From Pseudomonas sp. CFBP 13711 (GTDB lineage: Bacteria; Pseudomonadota; Gammaproteobacteria; Pseudomonadales; Pseudomonadaceae), in NCBI RefSeq assembly GCF_014842265.1, contig NZ_JACYVI010000003.1, forward strand, positions 124,001 through 188,000: a stretch of DNA of 64,000 nucleotides. The letters are read 5' to 3'. Below, piece after piece: positions 1 through 10,559 of this stretch (its first letter is position 1; each line of letters begins with the position of its first letter). The notes beneath the pieces were generated by a model. The model saw nothing but the letters and a program-made list of their open reading frames with translations, was not told the origin of the DNA and did no database searches. The translations under genes and the position numbers were made by a program.

Positions 1-1718
1 GAGATGTTCTGGTCAGCCCGCACGGCGCCCATCAGCACGCCGGTGTCCTGGGCCGGGAAAAACCCCTTTGGCACCGTGGCGTACAGGTACACGTTGAGCC
101 CCACGGTCAGCAGCAGGCTGAACATGGTCAACAGCCGATGGCGCATGACCCAGGCCAATGCCGTGAGATAGGCGCCCTGCATCCGCGCAATGCCAGCTTC
201 AATCCAGCGATAAAACCGCGGCTCGCGGGCGTCATGGGCGGGCTGGCGCAGCAGCAGGACACACAGCACCGGGGTCAGGCTCAGGGATACCAGCATCGAC
301 AGGCCCAGCGCGATGCTCAAGGTCACCGCGAACTCCCGGAACAGCCGCCCGACAATGCTGCCCATCAGCAGGATCGGAATGAACACCGCGATCAGCGACA
401 GGGTCATGGACAGCACCGTGAAACCGACTTCACGGGTGCCCATCAGTGCCGCACGCAGCGGACGCATGCCCTGCTCCTGATAGCGGGCGATGTTTTCCAG
501 CACCACGATCGCGTCATCCACCACAAAACCGGTGCAAATGATCAACGCCATCAGCGACAGGTTGTCGAGGCTATAACCCAGCAGGTACATGATCGAGCAG
601 GTGCCAATCAGCGACACCGGCAGCACCACCGCCGGAATCAGCGTCGCGCGCAGGTTGCGCAAAAACACGAAGACCACGGCAATCACTAGCAAGGTGGCGA
701 TCAGCAGGGTTTCTTCGGTGTCATGCAGGGACGAACGCACGGTGGGACCGCGGTCGATGACGCTGATCAGTTGCACATCACCGGGAATTTCCCGCTGCAA
801 CTCGGGCATCAGCGCCTTGATGCTGTCGATGGTCTTGAGCATGTTGGCGCCGGCCTGGCGGGTCACCCCCAGCGTCACCGAGGGCTGGCCGTTGTAATAG
901 CCGCCGACGAAGGTGTCTTCCACCGAATCGTAGACGTTGGCCACATCGCGCAACCGCACGGCAGCGCCGTTCTGGTAGGTGATGACCAGGTCCTGGTAAT
1001 CGGCGGCCTTGTCGATCTGGTCATTACCGTCGATGACCCAGCTCTGCCCTTCCCCTTGGAGAATGCCCTTGGGCTTGGCCTTGGTGGCGTCGTTGATCGT
1101 CTGCCGCACGGCCTCCAGGGAAATGCCAGCGTGGTTGAGCAGGTTGGGCTGAACGTCGATGCGCACGGCCGGCAAGGCGCCGCCCCGCACCGACACCTCG
1201 CCCACCCCGTTCACCTGGGCGATCTTCTGCTGCAACTTGCTGTAGGCCAGGTCGTAGAGCTCGCCGGGGCTGCGTGTCGATGAGGTCAGCGCCAGCATCA
1301 ATACCGGCGCCTCGGACGGATTGGCTTTGCGGTACGTGGGCAGCGACGGCATCGAACTGGGCAGCAGACTGCGCGCGGCGTTGATGCCCGCCTGCACATC
1401 CCGGGCGGCGCCATTGATGTCGCGATCCAGTTCGAACTGCAGAATCAACGTGGTCGATCCCTGGCTGCTGGTGGACGTCATCTCGGTGATACCGGCGATC
1501 TGCCCGAGACTGCGCTCCAGCGGCGTGGCCACCGTGGCGGCCATGGTTTCCGGGCTGGCACCGGGCAGCGAGGCGCTGACCATGATCGTCGGGAAATCCA
1601 CCTGGGGCAGCGGCGCCACCGGCAACAGCGTGTAACCGAGAATGCCGGCCAGGGTGATGCTCAGGCTCAGCAACAGCGTCGCCACCGGACGGCGGATAAA
1701 CAGCCGAGACAGATTCAT
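1..1718 (-). CDS. muxC: MuxC/MdtC-type RND efflux permease (3' end missing)
   Basis: Inner-membrane RND pump subunit of a tripartite multidrug exporter. The translation begins [20 protein letters not shown], the usual RND start with a first transmembrane helix. It continues through the periplasmic porter region and the second helix group containing the [13 protein letters not shown] motif typical of the proton-relay region. About 572 residues are present of an expected 1,030 or so; the C-terminal half lies beyond the left edge. Its ATG overlaps the muxB stop as ATGA, so the genes are translationally coupled. In Pseudomonas this order is muxA-muxB-muxC-opmB, in enterobacteria mdtABC, so an outer-membrane channel gene is expected just outside the window. 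The RND family is certain; the Mux assignment rests on two different RND genes following one adaptor. Confidence 0.9.
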   Translation of the reverse strand, partial: MNLSRLFIRRPVATLLLSLSITLAGILGYTLLPVAPLPQVDFPTIMVSASLPGASPETMAATVATPLERSLGQIAGITEMTSTSSQGSTTLILQFELDRDINGAARDVQAGINAARSLLPSSMPSLPTYRKANPSEAPVLMLALTSSTRSPGELYDLAYSKLQQKIAQVNGVGEVSVRGGALPAVRIDVQPNLLNHAGISLEAVRQTINDATKAKPKGILQGEGQSWVIDGNDQIDKAADYQDLVITYQNGAAVRLRDVANVYDSVEDTFVGGYYNGQPSVTLGVTRQAGANMLKTIDSIKALMPELQREIPGDVQLISVIDRGPTVRSSLHDTEETLLIATLLVIAVVFVFLRNLRATLIPAVVLPVSLIGTCSIMYLLGYSLDNLSLMALIICTGFVVDDAIVVLENIARYQEQGMRPLRAALMGTREVGFTVLSMTLSLIAVFIPILLMGSIVGRLFREFAVTLSIALGLSMLVSLSLTPVLCVLLLRQPAHDAREPRFYRWIEAGIARMQGAYLTALAWVMRHRLLTMFSLLLTVGLNVYLYATVPKGFFPAQDTGVLMGAVRADQNI

Positions 1719-4700
1719 GGCCGCGCACTGCCCTGATCGCCATTCCGGGTGCTGCCCCGATTGCCGCCCCGCGTGAAGCGTGCCCTGGCCCGCTCGGACA
1801 GACGATCAAACATCAGGTAGATCACCGGCGTGGTGAACAGCGTCAGCACCTGGCTGAGCAACAGCCCGCCGACGATCACCAGCCCCAGCGGCCGACGCAG
1901 TTCAGCTCCGGCCCCCGTGGCGAGCATCAGCGGCAGCGCGCCGAACAGCGCCGCCAGCGTGGTCATCAGAATCGGCCGCAAGCGCAGCAGCGCGGCCCGG
2001 TGAATGGCGTCCCGGGCGTTGAGGCGCTGATGCTGGCGACCCTCCAGGGCGAAGTCGATCATCATGATCGCGTTCTTCTTCACGATCCCGATCAACAGCA
2101 CCACGCCGATCAGCGCGATCAGGCTGAATTCGGTGCCGGTCAGCAGCAGCGCCAGCAAGGCGCCGATCGCCGCCGAGGGCAGCGTCGAAAGAATCGTCAC
2201 CGGATGGATGAAGCTCTCGTAAAGCATGCCCAGCACGATGTACATGGTGACCAGCGCCGCCAGGATCAGCCACAGCGTGTTGCCCGTGGCGGTCTGAAAC
2301 GCTTCGGCCGCGCCCTGGTAACGCAGGGTAATGCTGGTCGGCGCATTCAGCTCGGTCATCACCTCGCTGATGGCCTGCTGCGCCTGCTCCAGGGAATAGC
2401 CGTCTGCCAGGTTGAACGACACCGTCACGGCCGGGAACTGGTCCAGGCGGCTGAGGGACAGCGAACCGGTGCGCTGGCCGACCTTGGCGATGTCCGTCAG
2501 GCGCACCATTTGCGCCGGGGTGCCGGTGGTGGTGGTCGAACTGGATGACGTGCTCTGGGTGGAGGTGCTCGAAGACGTGCCCGATGTCGTGCTGGCCGTC
2601 GTCGTGGCAGAACCGGTCGCCGCCGCCAGGTAGATGTTGTCGAACGCCGCCAGGGATTGCTGGAACTGCCCCGGCACCTGCAACACCACGCGGTACTGGT
2701 TGGACTGGGTGAAAATGGTCGAAATAAGCCGCTGGCCGAAGGCGTTGTACAGCGCGGTATCGACGTCGGAGGCGCTGATGCCGTAGCGCATGGCGGCCGC
2801 CCGGTTCAGCTCGACGTACGCCACCAGGCCCTGGTCTTGCAGGTTGTCGACGACGTCGCGCATTTCCGGGCGGTGCTGCAATTTCTCGATCAGCCGGGGC
2901 GTCAGCGTCGACAGATTCGCGCTCTCCGAGTCGTCGAGGGTGAACTGGTACTGGCTCGGGGTCAGTTGGTCATCGACGGTCAGGTCCTGGGACGACACCA
3001 GATGCAGCTGAATGCCGGACACGGCGCTGGCGGATTTCTCAAGCCGGGTGATGACTTGAGTCGCGGTGTCGTCGCGGTCGTCGAAGGGCTTGAGGCCGAT
3101 CTGCAGGCGGCCGTTGTTCAGCGAATCATTGCTGCCGTCGACGCCGATGGTGGACGAAACCGACTCCACGGCCGGGTCCTGACGCACCACTTCCACCAAC
3201 GCCTGCTGACGACGGGCCATCTCGCTGAACGAAACGTCCTGGGAGGCACGGGTGAAGCCCTGAATCAGGCCGGTGTCCTGGGTCGGAAAGAACCCTTTCG
3301 GCACCACCAGATAAAGGAAGCCGGTGAGCGCCACGGTGCCGACGGCCACCAGCAGCGTGAGACGTTGGTGATCGAGCACCCACACCAGACCCCGGTCATA
3401 GCCGTTCAGCACCTTTTGATACTGGCGATCGCCCCAGGCGGCGAAGCGGCCCTTTTCGCCTTCGGGCACATGCCGCAACAGGTGCGCGCAGAGCATCGGC
3501 GTAAGGGTCAGTGACACGACCATCGACACCAGAATCGCCACCGCCAGGGTGATGGCGAACTCGCGGAACAGCCGACCCACCACGTCGCCCATGAACAGCA
3601 GCGGGATCAGTACGGCAATCAGCGAGAAGGTCAGGGAAATGATGGTGAAGCCGATTTCCTGGGAGCCTTTCAGCGCCGCCGCCATGGGCTCTTCGCCCTC
3701 CTCCAGGTGCCGGGAAATGTTCTCCACCACCACAATCGCGTCGTCGATGACGAAACCGGTGGCGATGGTCAGCGCCATCAGCGTCAGGTTGTTCACGCTG
3801 AAGCCGGCCAGGTACATGATGCCGAAGGTGCCGATCAGCGACAGCGGCACCGCGAGGCTCGGGATCAGCGTCGCGGTGAAGTTGCCGAGGAACGCAAAGG
3901 TCACCAGCACCACCAGCCCGATGGACAGCAACAGCTCGATCTGCACGTCCTTGATCGAGGCGCGGATGGTCTGGGTGCGGTCGCTGATGACTGTCAGCTT
4001 GACCGAGTCGGGCAAGGCCGTTTGCAGGGTCGCCAGCTTCTGCTTGATGCTGTCGACCACGTCGATGACGTTGGCCCCCGGCTGACGCTGGACCGCAATG
4101 ACAATCGCCGGTTGCCCGTTCGCCGTGGCCCCCAGGTACTGATCCTGCGGCGCTTCGGACGTGGTCGCGACATCCTTCAGACGCAGCGCCGCCCCGTTCT
4201 CGTAGGCCAGCACCAGCTCGCCGTACTCAACCGCATCGCGCAACTGGTCGTTGGCGTCGATGGTGATGGAGTGGGACGGGCCATCGAAGCCACCCTTGGA
4301 GCCATTGACGTTAGCGGCGTTGACCTTGTCGTAGACATCTTCCAGGGTCAGGCCGTGGGCCGCCAGGCTGGTGGGGTTCACTTCGATCTTCACGGCGGGC
4401 TGCTGACCGCCGGCCAGGCTGACCATGCCGACACCGGAAATCTGCGAGAGCTTGAGCGCCACACGGGTGTTGACCAGATCCTGCACGCGGGTCAGCGGCA
4501 GGCTGTCCGATGTCGCCGCGAGGGTGAGCACGGCGGTGTCGGCCGGGTTGACCTTCTTATAGGTCGGCGGATTCGGCAGGTCGGTGGGCAGCAGGCTGTC
4601 GGCGGCATTGATCGCCGCCTGCACTTCCTGTTCGGCGACGTCCAGCGACAAGTCCAGGGAGAACTTCAGGGTAATCACCGACGCCCCGGCCGAACTGGTC

Positions 4701-4945
4701 GAGTACATCTGCGCCAGCCCCGACATCTGCCCCAACTGGCGCTCCAGCGGCGCAGTCACCGCCGAGGCCAGCACGCTGGAGCTGGCGCCGGGGTACAGCG
4801 TGGTGACCTGGATGGTCGGGTAGTCCACTTCCGGCAGCGCCGAGGTCGACAGCAGGCGATACGCGAAAATACCGGCCAGCATCACCGCGAGCATCAGCAG
4901 CACCGTTGCCACCGGGCGCTGGATAAACAGTCTTGAAGGATTCAT
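1715..4945 (-). CDS. muxB: MuxB/MdtB-type RND efflux permease
   Basis: Inner-membrane proton-driven RND transporter of 1076 residues, normally partnering MuxC in a hetero-trimeric pump. It starts [20 protein letters not shown] (first helix) and contains the [13 protein letters not shown] relay-helix motif and two porter-domain halves. The ATG overlaps the muxA stop (ATGA), and its own stop overlaps muxC. The odd feature is a low-complexity insert of about 30 Ser/Thr/Gly residues at roughly residues 775-808 (about 2521-2625). It lies in the second periplasmic half, just before a conserved [10 protein letters not shown] segment. That position is a solvent-exposed loop region, so the insert is probably tolerated. 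The insert has no stop and the frame is open throughout. Confidence 0.93.
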   Translation of the reverse strand: MNPSRLFIQRPVATVLLMLAVMLAGIFAYRLLSTSALPEVDYPTIQVTTLYPGASSSVLASAVTAPLERQLGQMSGLAQMYSTSSAGASVITLKFSLDLSLDVAEQEVQAAINAADSLLPTDLPNPPTYKKVNPADTAVLTLAATSDSLPLTRVQDLVNTRVALKLSQISGVGMVSLAGGQQPAVKIEVNPTSLAAHGLTLEDVYDKVNAANVNGSKGGFDGPSHSITIDANDQLRDAVEYGELVLAYENGAALRLKDVATTSEAPQDQYLGATANGQPAIVIAVQRQPGANVIDVVDSIKQKLATLQTALPDSVKLTVISDRTQTIRASIKDVQIELLLSIGLVVLVTFAFLGNFTATLIPSLAVPLSLIGTFGIMYLAGFSVNNLTLMALTIATGFVIDDAIVVVENISRHLEEGEEPMAAALKGSQEIGFTIISLTFSLIAVLIPLLFMGDVVGRLFREFAITLAVAILVSMVVSLTLTPMLCAHLLRHVPEGEKGRFAAWGDRQYQKVLNGYDRGLVWVLDHQRLTLLVAVGTVALTGFLYLVVPKGFFPTQDTGLIQGFTRASQDVSFSEMARRQQALVEVVRQDPAVESVSSTIGVDGSNDSLNNGRLQIGLKPFDDRDDTATQVITRLEKSASAVSGIQLHLVSSQDLTVDDQLTPSQYQFTLDDSESANLSTLTPRLIEKLQHRPEMRDVVDNLQDQGLVAYVELNRAAAMRYGISASDVDTALYNAFGQRLISTIFTQSNQYRVVLQVPGQFQQSLAAFDNIYLAAATGSATTTASTTSGTSSSTSTQSTSSSSTTTTGTPAQMVRLTDIAKVGQRTGSLSLSRLDQFPAVTVSFNLADGYSLEQAQQAISEVMTELNAPTSITLRYQGAAEAFQTATGNTLWLILAALVTMYIVLGMLYESFIHPVTILSTLPSAAIGALLALLLTGTEFSLIALIGVVLLIGIVKKNAIMMIDFALEGRQHQRLNARDAIHRAALLRLRPILMTTLAALFGALPLMLATGAGAELRRPLGLVIVGGLLLSQVLTLFTTPVIYLMFDRLSERARARFTRGGNRGSTRNGDQGSARP

Positions 4946-6216
4946 GGGGCAGCGTTGCCGGCAGCCGGCTGCGTGGCGCTGGCAGGGGTTCTGGATGCGG
5001 CGACATCCGCGCCGGCCGGTTTGTCCGCCTCAATGGTCACCGTGCTGCCGTCACGCAAATGATCGATACCTCGGGTGACGACCTGATCGCCCTTGTCCAC
5101 GCCCTGGCTGATCACCGTTTGCTCGCCGAAGACCGGGCCGACCTTGACGCTGCGGCGGGCGACCTTGCCGTCTTTCACCACATACAGAAACTCGCCGTCG
5201 CTGCTCAATTGCACGGCGGCCGACGGCACCACCACGGCGTTGTGCAGGGTGTCGGTGGTCAGCTTCACGTTGACGAACTGGTTGGGGTAGAGCTTCTCGG
5301 CGGGGTTATCGAACAGCGCCTTCAGTTTGATGCTGCCGGTGGTGGTGTCGATTTCGTTGCTGATGAATTTCAGCGCGCCGTTGGCCAGCGGCGTGTTGCC
5401 CAACTGATCGAGGGCCTGCACGCTCAGCGGCTCGCCCTTGCGGACCTTGGGCAGCAGGGTCGCCAATTGCGCCTGGGGCAGGCTGAAGGTCACGGCGATC
5501 GGGTTGGTCTGGGTCACGGTGACGATGCCGGTGGTGCTGCTGGACGACACGATGTTGCCCGGATCCACCAGCCGCAGGCCGACGTAGCCATCAATTGGCG
5601 AGACGATTTTCGCGTACAGCAGATTGAGTTTCGCCGCATCGATCTGCCCCTGATCCGCCTTCACGGCGCCGGCGTACTGGCCGACGGTGGCGATCTGCGT
5701 GTCCAGGTCCTGCTTGGCGAGGGAGTCCTTGGCGAACAGTCGCTTATAGCGTTCGGCGGTCAGTTGCGCGCTTTTCAGCAGCGCCTGATTCTGGGCCATG
5801 TCGCCCAGGTATTGGTCCAGGGTGGCCTGGTAGGCACGGGGGTCGATCTGCGCCAGCAACTGGCCCTTCTTGACGTACTGGCCCTCGGTGAAATACACGG
5901 CCATCAGCTCACCGTCGACCCGACTGGTCACGGTGACCGAGTAGTTGGGAACGACCGTGCCCAGCGCCTGCTGAATCACCGGAACGTCCGCCGTACCGGC
6001 TGTGCCCACTGCGACGCTGACCGCTGCGTTGGGGTCCGCCATGCCCGGCCCACCGTGGCGACCACCGGGTCCCGCGGAAACAGTCGCGCCAGCATCGGTC
6101 GACGGAGTCGGGTTGGAGGTGTGCCGGTAGTAGACATAAACAGCCCCAACGGCTACGGCTATGAGGAGCGCAAGGACAAGGCGCTTTCGTGAGCGGGCTG
6201 CCGAATTCTGGGTCAT
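4942..6216 (-). CDS. muxA: MuxA/MdtA-type periplasmic adaptor (membrane fusion protein)
   Basis: Adaptor that links the RND pump to the outer-membrane channel. The 424 residues show a short cytoplasmic basic start ([12 protein letters not shown]) followed by one N-terminal membrane anchor. Next come a low-complexity linker rich in Gly and Pro, a lipoyl/barrel-sandwich segment ([18 protein letters not shown]), an alpha-hairpin, and a beta-barrel region with the [16 protein letters not shown] motif typical of HlyD/AcrA-family proteins. The C-terminus is an Ala/Pro-rich tail. It is the first gene of the operon muxA-muxB-muxC. The ATG at 6216 is preceded by a weak AAGAAG ribosome site. No divergent or adjacent TetR-type regulator is visible, unlike many RND operons. 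Confidence 0.93.
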   Translation of the reverse strand: MTQNSAARSRKRLVLALLIAVAVGAVYVYYRHTSNPTPSTDAGATVSAGPGGRHGGPGMADPNAAVSVAVGTAGTADVPVIQQALGTVVPNYSVTVTSRVDGELMAVYFTEGQYVKKGQLLAQIDPRAYQATLDQYLGDMAQNQALLKSAQLTAERYKRLFAKDSLAKQDLDTQIATVGQYAGAVKADQGQIDAAKLNLLYAKIVSPIDGYVGLRLVDPGNIVSSSSTTGIVTVTQTNPIAVTFSLPQAQLATLLPKVRKGEPLSVQALDQLGNTPLANGALKFISNEIDTTTGSIKLKALFDNPAEKLYPNQFVNVKLTTDTLHNAVVVPSAAVQLSSDGEFLYVVKDGKVARRSVKVGPVFGEQTVISQGVDKGDQVVTRGIDHLRDGSTVTIEADKPAGADVAASRTPASATQPAAGNAAP

Positions 6217-6481
6217 GGTTTACTTCTTTGTGGCCAAGGGACAAAAGTGAAGCCGTCAGCCAGCGCGTTGCCGGGCGGATCGGTATGGCGTGCAAAACGC
6301 TGCGCCAGGCAACGTCGATGCGCGCGGCGCGCTGCAGTCGTGCAGCAGGCGCCGCCTGGCCGGCAGGCTGACGTTCGGATTGAGGTGTTTCGAATTGTTG
6401 CGACATTTAGCCTTGCGTGATCGGCAGGAACAAGCGACGAGCCCGACCTTTGCAGAGAATTTACATTCAGCGGGTGCATCG

Positions 6482-6503
6482 GGCGGGCTTCGCGAGGCCC
6501 GCC
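6482..6503. terminator. GC hairpin downstream of diguanylate cyclase gene
   Basis: Perfect 7-bp stem GGCGGGC/GCCCGCC with an 8-nt loop, starting 5 bp beyond the stop codon of the minus-strand diguanylate cyclase gene. There is no T-run on the minus-strand exit side, so it is only a weak terminator candidate. Confidence 0.35.
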
Positions 6504-6507
6504 GCGC

Positions 6508-7557
6508 TCACTCCGCCAGCATGACCCGGTTGCGTCCCTCCTGCTTGCCCTCGTACAAGCGCTGATCCGCCCGGTTCAGCGCATCCCGGAACGTCTCCCC
6601 GTCTTTCAGGATGGCCACCGCAAGGGTCGCCGTAAGGTTCAGGCTCTGCCTGATCTCCCCGCCCTGTTCGCGAATGTGCGTGAGTATCCGCTCGGCGATC
6701 AGCCGGGCGTCCTCGAAGCGGGTGTTGGGCATCAACACCAGAAACTCTTCGCCGCCCCAGCGCGCGGCGATGTCCGTGGTGCGTACACACTGGGCGATGA
6801 CATCGGCCACCTGCTGCAGCACCACATCGCCCATGTCATGACCGTGCTTGTCGTTGATCTGTTTGAAGTGATCAATGTCGATCAGCACCAGCGCCGTGGG
6901 GATCTCCCGCCGCCCTCCACCCAACTGACGCAAGCGCTGCAGCACCCGCCGCCGGGTATAGAGATTGGTCAGGCTGTCGCGGTGGGCGGAGTGATAAAGA
7001 TTCATGTGCATCGACAGGTTAAAGCGCACCGACAATGCCGTGGCGTGCAGCAACAACGCCGTGGCGGTCAACGCATTGGCTGCGCCGAACAGGTCACGGG
7101 CGTTTTCGCTGATGCTGAAGACCGGCACTTTGTTGCGCAGCAGGTACCCGCCCACGGTGACGATGAGCACGGCGGCGCTGAGGCAGCCTCTGCGCACCGG
7201 CGAGGAATGAAAGCCGAAGGCAATGATCGGCACGATGCAGAACACGTAGAGGTGGAAGTTGCTGTCCCAGCCGAGCACCCAGGTGGCGATGGCGGCGTGG
7301 GCGATGATTTCGATACAGATGAGCATGCCGGCGCAGCGATACAGCCGGCGTTTGATTGCCAGCAGACAGGCGATGTACGCCGCGACGCTCGCCGCATTGG
7401 TGACCCACATCACGGGCAGGTCCACGATCAGGAACAAACCCAGCAGCAGCACGTGAATCGCGAACGCGATCTGCACAATCGGGATGATGTGTTTCCAGTA
7501 TTCAACGGTGGCTTCCCGAGTGACCTGAGTGCGGTCATCGGCGGTGAGGGTATTCAT
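6508..7557 (-). CDS. Membrane-bound GGDEF diguanylate cyclase
   Basis: Probably makes cyclic di-GMP from two GTP. The chosen ATG at 7557 ([10 protein letters not shown]) gives 349 residues; an open frame upstream to 7692 lacks a better ribosome site and encodes nothing family-like. The N-terminal half (about residues 20-180) has five to six hydrophobic helices and acts as a membrane sensor of unknown ligand. The C-terminal GGDEF domain has the active-site motif GGEEF at residues 268-272. It also has an RTTD sequence ending five residues before that motif, the canonical product-inhibition I-site. Both the catalytic and feedback sites therefore appear intact. The gene is monocistronic, divergent from the membrane protein at 7821. 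Confidence 0.92.
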   Translation of the reverse strand: MNTLTADDRTQVTREATVEYWKHIIPIVQIAFAIHVLLLGLFLIVDLPVMWVTNAASVAAYIACLLAIKRRLYRCAGMLICIEIIAHAAIATWVLGWDSNFHLYVFCIVPIIAFGFHSSPVRRGCLSAAVLIVTVGGYLLRNKVPVFSISENARDLFGAANALTATALLLHATALSVRFNLSMHMNLYHSAHRDSLTNLYTRRRVLQRLRQLGGGRREIPTALVLIDIDHFKQINDKHGHDMGDVVLQQVADVIAQCVRTTDIAARWGGEEFLVLMPNTRFEDARLIAERILTHIREQGGEIRQSLNLTATLAVAILKDGETFRDALNRADQRLYEGKQEGRNRVMLAE

Positions 7558-7820
7558 CAGGCTGTCTCGGGAAAAATAATTACGGTGGTATAGAAGGTAG
7601 CCAAGGACAGCGTCCGGGGTAACGCCATATCGCGACTGGGAATAACACTGATTCCAATTTAATCTGCTTGCAGACCTTTGAATTTTCGGCAATTTTGATG
7701 CTTAGGCATTTTGCCAGCATTTTATTTTCCGCCTGCATAAAACTAATCAAAAAGTGCGGAGGTCATTGAATTACGCGCAACACGTCTTGCGCTCTGCCAA
7801 TGACCAAAGGAACTGCCACT

Positions 7821-8846
7821 ATGATTCGCGATGACCGAGTTACACCTGCCGCCTACGACGATCCTGTCTACCGGGGGACTGCTGTTGCCCCCTTGCTCAA
7901 ACGAATTTCCTGGGGCGCCATTCTGGCCGGTGTGGTACTCGCGCTGGTGGTCTCGCTGATGCTCAGCCTGCTGGGCACCGCCATCGGCAGCGCCAGCATC
8001 GATCCGCTGCAAGAAGCCGATCCGCTGGCGGGCATGGGCAAAGGCACCGGCATCTGGCTGGGTGTGAGTATGGTCATTTCCCTGTTCGTCGGGGGCTGGG
8101 CCGCCGGCCGGTTGGCCCATCGCGAAGGCGCCTTCCACGGCATTCTGGTCTGGGCCAGCGTTTCGCTGATCAGCGTTTACCTGGTGTCCAGCGCCGTGAC
8201 CGGCGTCGTGCGTGGCGGTTTGAATCTGGCGGGCAGCGGCCTGTCGGCAGTGGGCAGCGGCATTGCGCAAGTGGCCCCGGCCGTTGGCGGCAAGATCCAG
8301 GAGCAGCTGCGCGCCCAAGGCATCGACTTCAATCTGGATGATATCCAGGGCGAAATCGAACAAGCCATGCGCCAGACCGGCAAGCCTGAGCTGGACCCGA
8401 ACAAGGTCAAGCAGGACGTCGCCACCACCCAGGAAGACGCGAAAAACACCGCACAACGCAGCGCCGAAGCCCCACAACAGGCCGACGAGCAACTGAGCGG
8501 TTTGCTCGACCGTCTGAAAGCCAAGGGCGACCAGGCGTGGGACGCCGCTGACCGTCAGGCCTTCGTCAACCTGATCAAGGCCCGCGGCAACAAGACCGAC
8601 GCCGAAGCCAACCAGATCGTCGATCAGGCCCAGGCCAGCTACCGCCAGGCGTACGCCAAGTACCAGGAGCTGAAAGCCCAGGCCGAACAGAAAGCCCGTG
8701 AAGCGGCTGACGTTGCGGCGAAAAACATTTCCCGCGCCGCCTGGATCCTGCTGATCACCCTGGTGGTTTCTGCCCTCGTGGCAGCCGGTGCCGGTGCAAT
8801 GGGTCGTCGTACCCAACCGGCTGCGAAGATCGTCGGCGCTGTATAA
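7821..8846 (+). CDS. Conserved membrane protein with central coiled-coil region
   Basis: Function unknown. The ATG at 7821 (MIRDDRVTP) is preferred over an in-frame ATG at 7800 because AAAGGA lies at good spacing before it. The 341-residue product has two or three N-terminal hydrophobic segments (ISWGAILAGVVLALVVSLML, then a Gly-rich pair of helices). A long hydrophilic, Gln/Glu/Ala/Lys-rich helical region follows (about residues 150-300), and then a final membrane helix near the C-terminus (AAWILLITLVVSALVAAGAG). It resembles the Pseudomonas proteins often mislabelled 'PhnA-like', but no PhnA motif is visible. It is transcribed alone, followed by a strong terminator. Confidence 0.8.
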   Translation: MIRDDRVTPAAYDDPVYRGTAVAPLLKRISWGAILAGVVLALVVSLMLSLLGTAIGSASIDPLQEADPLAGMGKGTGIWLGVSMVISLFVGGWAAGRLAHREGAFHGILVWASVSLISVYLVSSAVTGVVRGGLNLAGSGLSAVGSGIAQVAPAVGGKIQEQLRAQGIDFNLDDIQGEIEQAMRQTGKPELDPNKVKQDVATTQEDAKNTAQRSAEAPQQADEQLSGLLDRLKAKGDQAWDAADRQAFVNLIKARGNKTDAEANQIVDQAQASYRQAYAKYQELKAQAEQKAREAADVAAKNISRAAWILLITLVVSALVAAGAGAMGRRTQPAAKIVGAV

Positions 8847-8870
8847 GCGTCAGGTTCAAGCCCGCAAATG

Positions 8871-8904
8871 AAATGGCCCGATCGCAAGATCGGGCCATTT
8901 TTGT
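8871..8904 (+). terminator. Rho-independent terminator of the membrane protein gene
   Basis: A 12-bp perfect stem (AAATGGCCCGAT with ATCGGGCCATTT), a 6-nt loop, and a T-run that continues the 3' arm, 24 bp after the stop. Confidence 0.9.
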
Positions 8905-8955
8905 TTGCGCTGAGGGCGGGTCTACAAACCGCACCGTACGTCTGAAAACGCCGGT

Positions 8956-9282
8956 TCACGCCTGAGCCAGAATGCACCCCAGCAACCCCGGAAAGCGAAT
9001 ATCCAGCTCCTCGGTGCGCAGCGAATTCATGTGCGTGGTGCCGATGTTGCGCGTATGCACCAGGCCTGCATCGCGCAGCACGCGGAAGTGGTGAGACATG
9101 CTGGACTTGGGCCGTCCGCCGTCGAGCTCGCCGCAGGTCGCCTCCGCCACCGTGGAAAGACAGCGAACGATTTCGAGGCGTACGGGGTCACTTAATGCGT
9201 AAAGCAAACGCTCAAGTGTGAGTTCGGTCGGTAACGGATGTTTGAAGGCGCGCATGCCGCGCATCATAGCGAGGGGTTTCAT
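8956..9282 (-). CDS. ArsR-family transcriptional repressor, divergent from xenA
   Basis: Winged-helix DNA-binding protein of about 108 residues. Motifs: ALSDPVRLEIVRCL (helices 2-3), CGELDGGRPKSSMSHHFRVL (recognition helix) and the wing (GLVHTRNIGTTHMNSLR). The ELCVCDL-type metal-binding motif of ArsR proper is replaced by EATCGELD, which has a single Cys, so a metal ligand set is not evident. It may instead sense an electrophile or oxidant through that Cys. Possible starts are ATG at 9282, 9267 or 9255; none has a clear ribosome site, so the start is uncertain. The open frame reading far upstream across xenA is a shadow. Head-to-head placement with xenA suggests it represses xenA and itself. 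Confidence 0.85.
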   Translation of the reverse strand: MKPLAMMRGMRAFKHPLPTELTLERLLYALSDPVRLEIVRCLSTVAEATCGELDGGRPKSSMSHHFRVLRDAGLVHTRNIGTTHMNSLRTEELDIRFPGLLGCILAQA

Positions 9283-9294
9283 TCTTCGCCATAT

Positions 9295-9310
9295 TTCGAA
9301 TACTATCGAA
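9295..9310. promoter_or_regulatory. Candidate operator between arsR-like gene and xenA
   Basis: Inverted repeat TTCGA-6 nt-TCGAA located between the two divergent genes, 30 bp before the xenA start and 13 bp before the arsR-like start. Size and position fit an ArsR-family operator overlapping both promoters. Assignment is by position and symmetry only. Confidence 0.45.
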
Positions 9311-9339
9311 CAAGCGAATTCAATCATCAGGAGTATTTC

Positions 9340-10431
9340 ATGTCTGCATTGTTCGAACCCTTCACGCTGAAGGACGTGACCCTGCGTAACCGCATCGCCA
9401 TCCCTCCAATGTGCCAGTACACGGCAGACGACGGCGTCATCAACGAGTGGCACCACGTTCACCTCGCGAGCATGGCCCGCGGCGGTGCGGGCCTGGTGGT
9501 CGTCGAAGCCACTGCCGTCTCCCCTGAAGGCCGCATCACTCCGGGTTGCGCCGGCATCTGGAGCGACGAGCACGCCAAGGCGTTCATTCCTGCGGTGCAA
9601 GCGATCAAGGCAGCCGGCTCGGTCCCGGGCATCCAGATCGCCCACGCCGGTCGCAAGGCCAGCGCCAACCGTCCATGGGAAGGTGACGACCACATGGCCG
9701 CCGATGATGCCCGTGGCTGGCAGACCATCGCACCCTCGGCCATCGCCTTCGGCGCCAACCTGCCGAAAGTCCCCCAGGAAATGACCCTGGACGACATCGC
9801 CCGGGTCAAGCAGGACTTCGTCGACGCTGCACGCCGTGCCCGTGAAGTCGGCTTTGAATGGATCGAGCTGCACTTCGCCCACGGTTACCTGGGCCAGAGC
9901 TTCTTCTCCGAACACTCCAACCAGCGCACCGATGCCTACGGTGGCAGCTTCGACAACCGCAGCCGCTTCCTGCTGGAAACCCTGGCCGCCGTGCGTGAAG
10001 TCTGGCCGGAAAACCTGCCCCTGACCGCGCGCTTCGGTGTGATCGAGTACGACGGCCGTGACGAGCAGACCCTCAGCGAATCCATCGAACTGGCGCGCCG
10101 CTTCAAGACCGGCGGTCTTGATCTGCTCAGCGTCAGCGTCGGTTTCACCATCCCGGAAACCAACATCCCGTGGGGCCCGGCCTTCATGGGCCCGATCGCC
10201 CAACGCGTACGCCGTGAAGCCGATATCCCGGTGACCTCGGCGTGGGGTTTTGGCGATCCGAAACTGGCTCAGGCCGCCGTGCAGAACGGTCAGCTGGACC
10301 TGGTGTCGATCGGCCGGGCGCACCTGGCGGATCCGCATTGGGCTTATTTCGCCGCCAAAGAACTGGGCGTCGACAAAGCCTCGTGGACCCTGCCTGCGCC
10401 CTACGCGCACTGGCTGGAACGCTATCGTTAA
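9340..10431 (+). CDS. xenA: XenA-type old yellow enzyme (ene-reductase)
   Basis: FMN-dependent NAD(P)H oxidoreductase that reduces activated C=C bonds of enones and reduces nitro compounds and nitrate esters. The ATG at 9340 follows CAGGAG at ideal spacing and gives 363 residues, the size of Pseudomonas putida XenA. Active-site residues match XenA by number: Cys25 in PPMCQY (modulates flavin potential), His178 and His181 in HFAHGYLG (substrate anion site), and Tyr183 (proton donor). The C-terminal phosphate-binding region SIGRAHLADPHW is present. It belongs to the YqjM-like class of the family. It lies divergent from an ArsR-type repressor and is closed by a strong terminator. Confidence 0.96.
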   Translation: MSALFEPFTLKDVTLRNRIAIPPMCQYTADDGVINEWHHVHLASMARGGAGLVVVEATAVSPEGRITPGCAGIWSDEHAKAFIPAVQAIKAAGSVPGIQIAHAGRKASANRPWEGDDHMAADDARGWQTIAPSAIAFGANLPKVPQEMTLDDIARVKQDFVDAARRAREVGFEWIELHFAHGYLGQSFFSEHSNQRTDAYGGSFDNRSRFLLETLAAVREVWPENLPLTARFGVIEYDGRDEQTLSESIELARRFKTGGLDLLSVSVGFTIPETNIPWGPAFMGPIAQRVRREADIPVTSAWGFGDPKLAQAAVQNGQLDLVSIGRAHLADPHWAYFAAKELGVDKASWTLPAPYAHWLERYR

Positions 10432-10442
10432 GCGTCCCGCGT

Positions 10443-10477
10443 AAAAAAATGCCGCCCTTGAGGCGGCATTTTTATTT
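10443..10477 (+). terminator. Rho-independent terminator of xenA
   Basis: Stem AAAAATGCCGCC/GGCGGCATTTTT with a short loop, 11 bp after the stop. The flanking A- and T-runs make it potentially bidirectional. Confidence 0.9.
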
Positions 10478-10559
10478 GTCGACGGCACTGGTTACTATCC
10501 GCTGCCGGCCGCCTGTGGGTGCGCCCTGCCCGATTTGAATTTCCTTCCAGGACCTGCCG

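Noticed and set aside
3707..4936. 409-codon plus-strand frame opposite muxB
   Set aside because: His/Arg/Gln-rich shadow translation typical of antisense Pseudomonas frames.
9283..10488. Long N-terminal extension of the ArsR-type frame
   Set aside because: The first 400 codons run antisense to xenA; the winged-helix domain alone accounts for a normal ArsR size.
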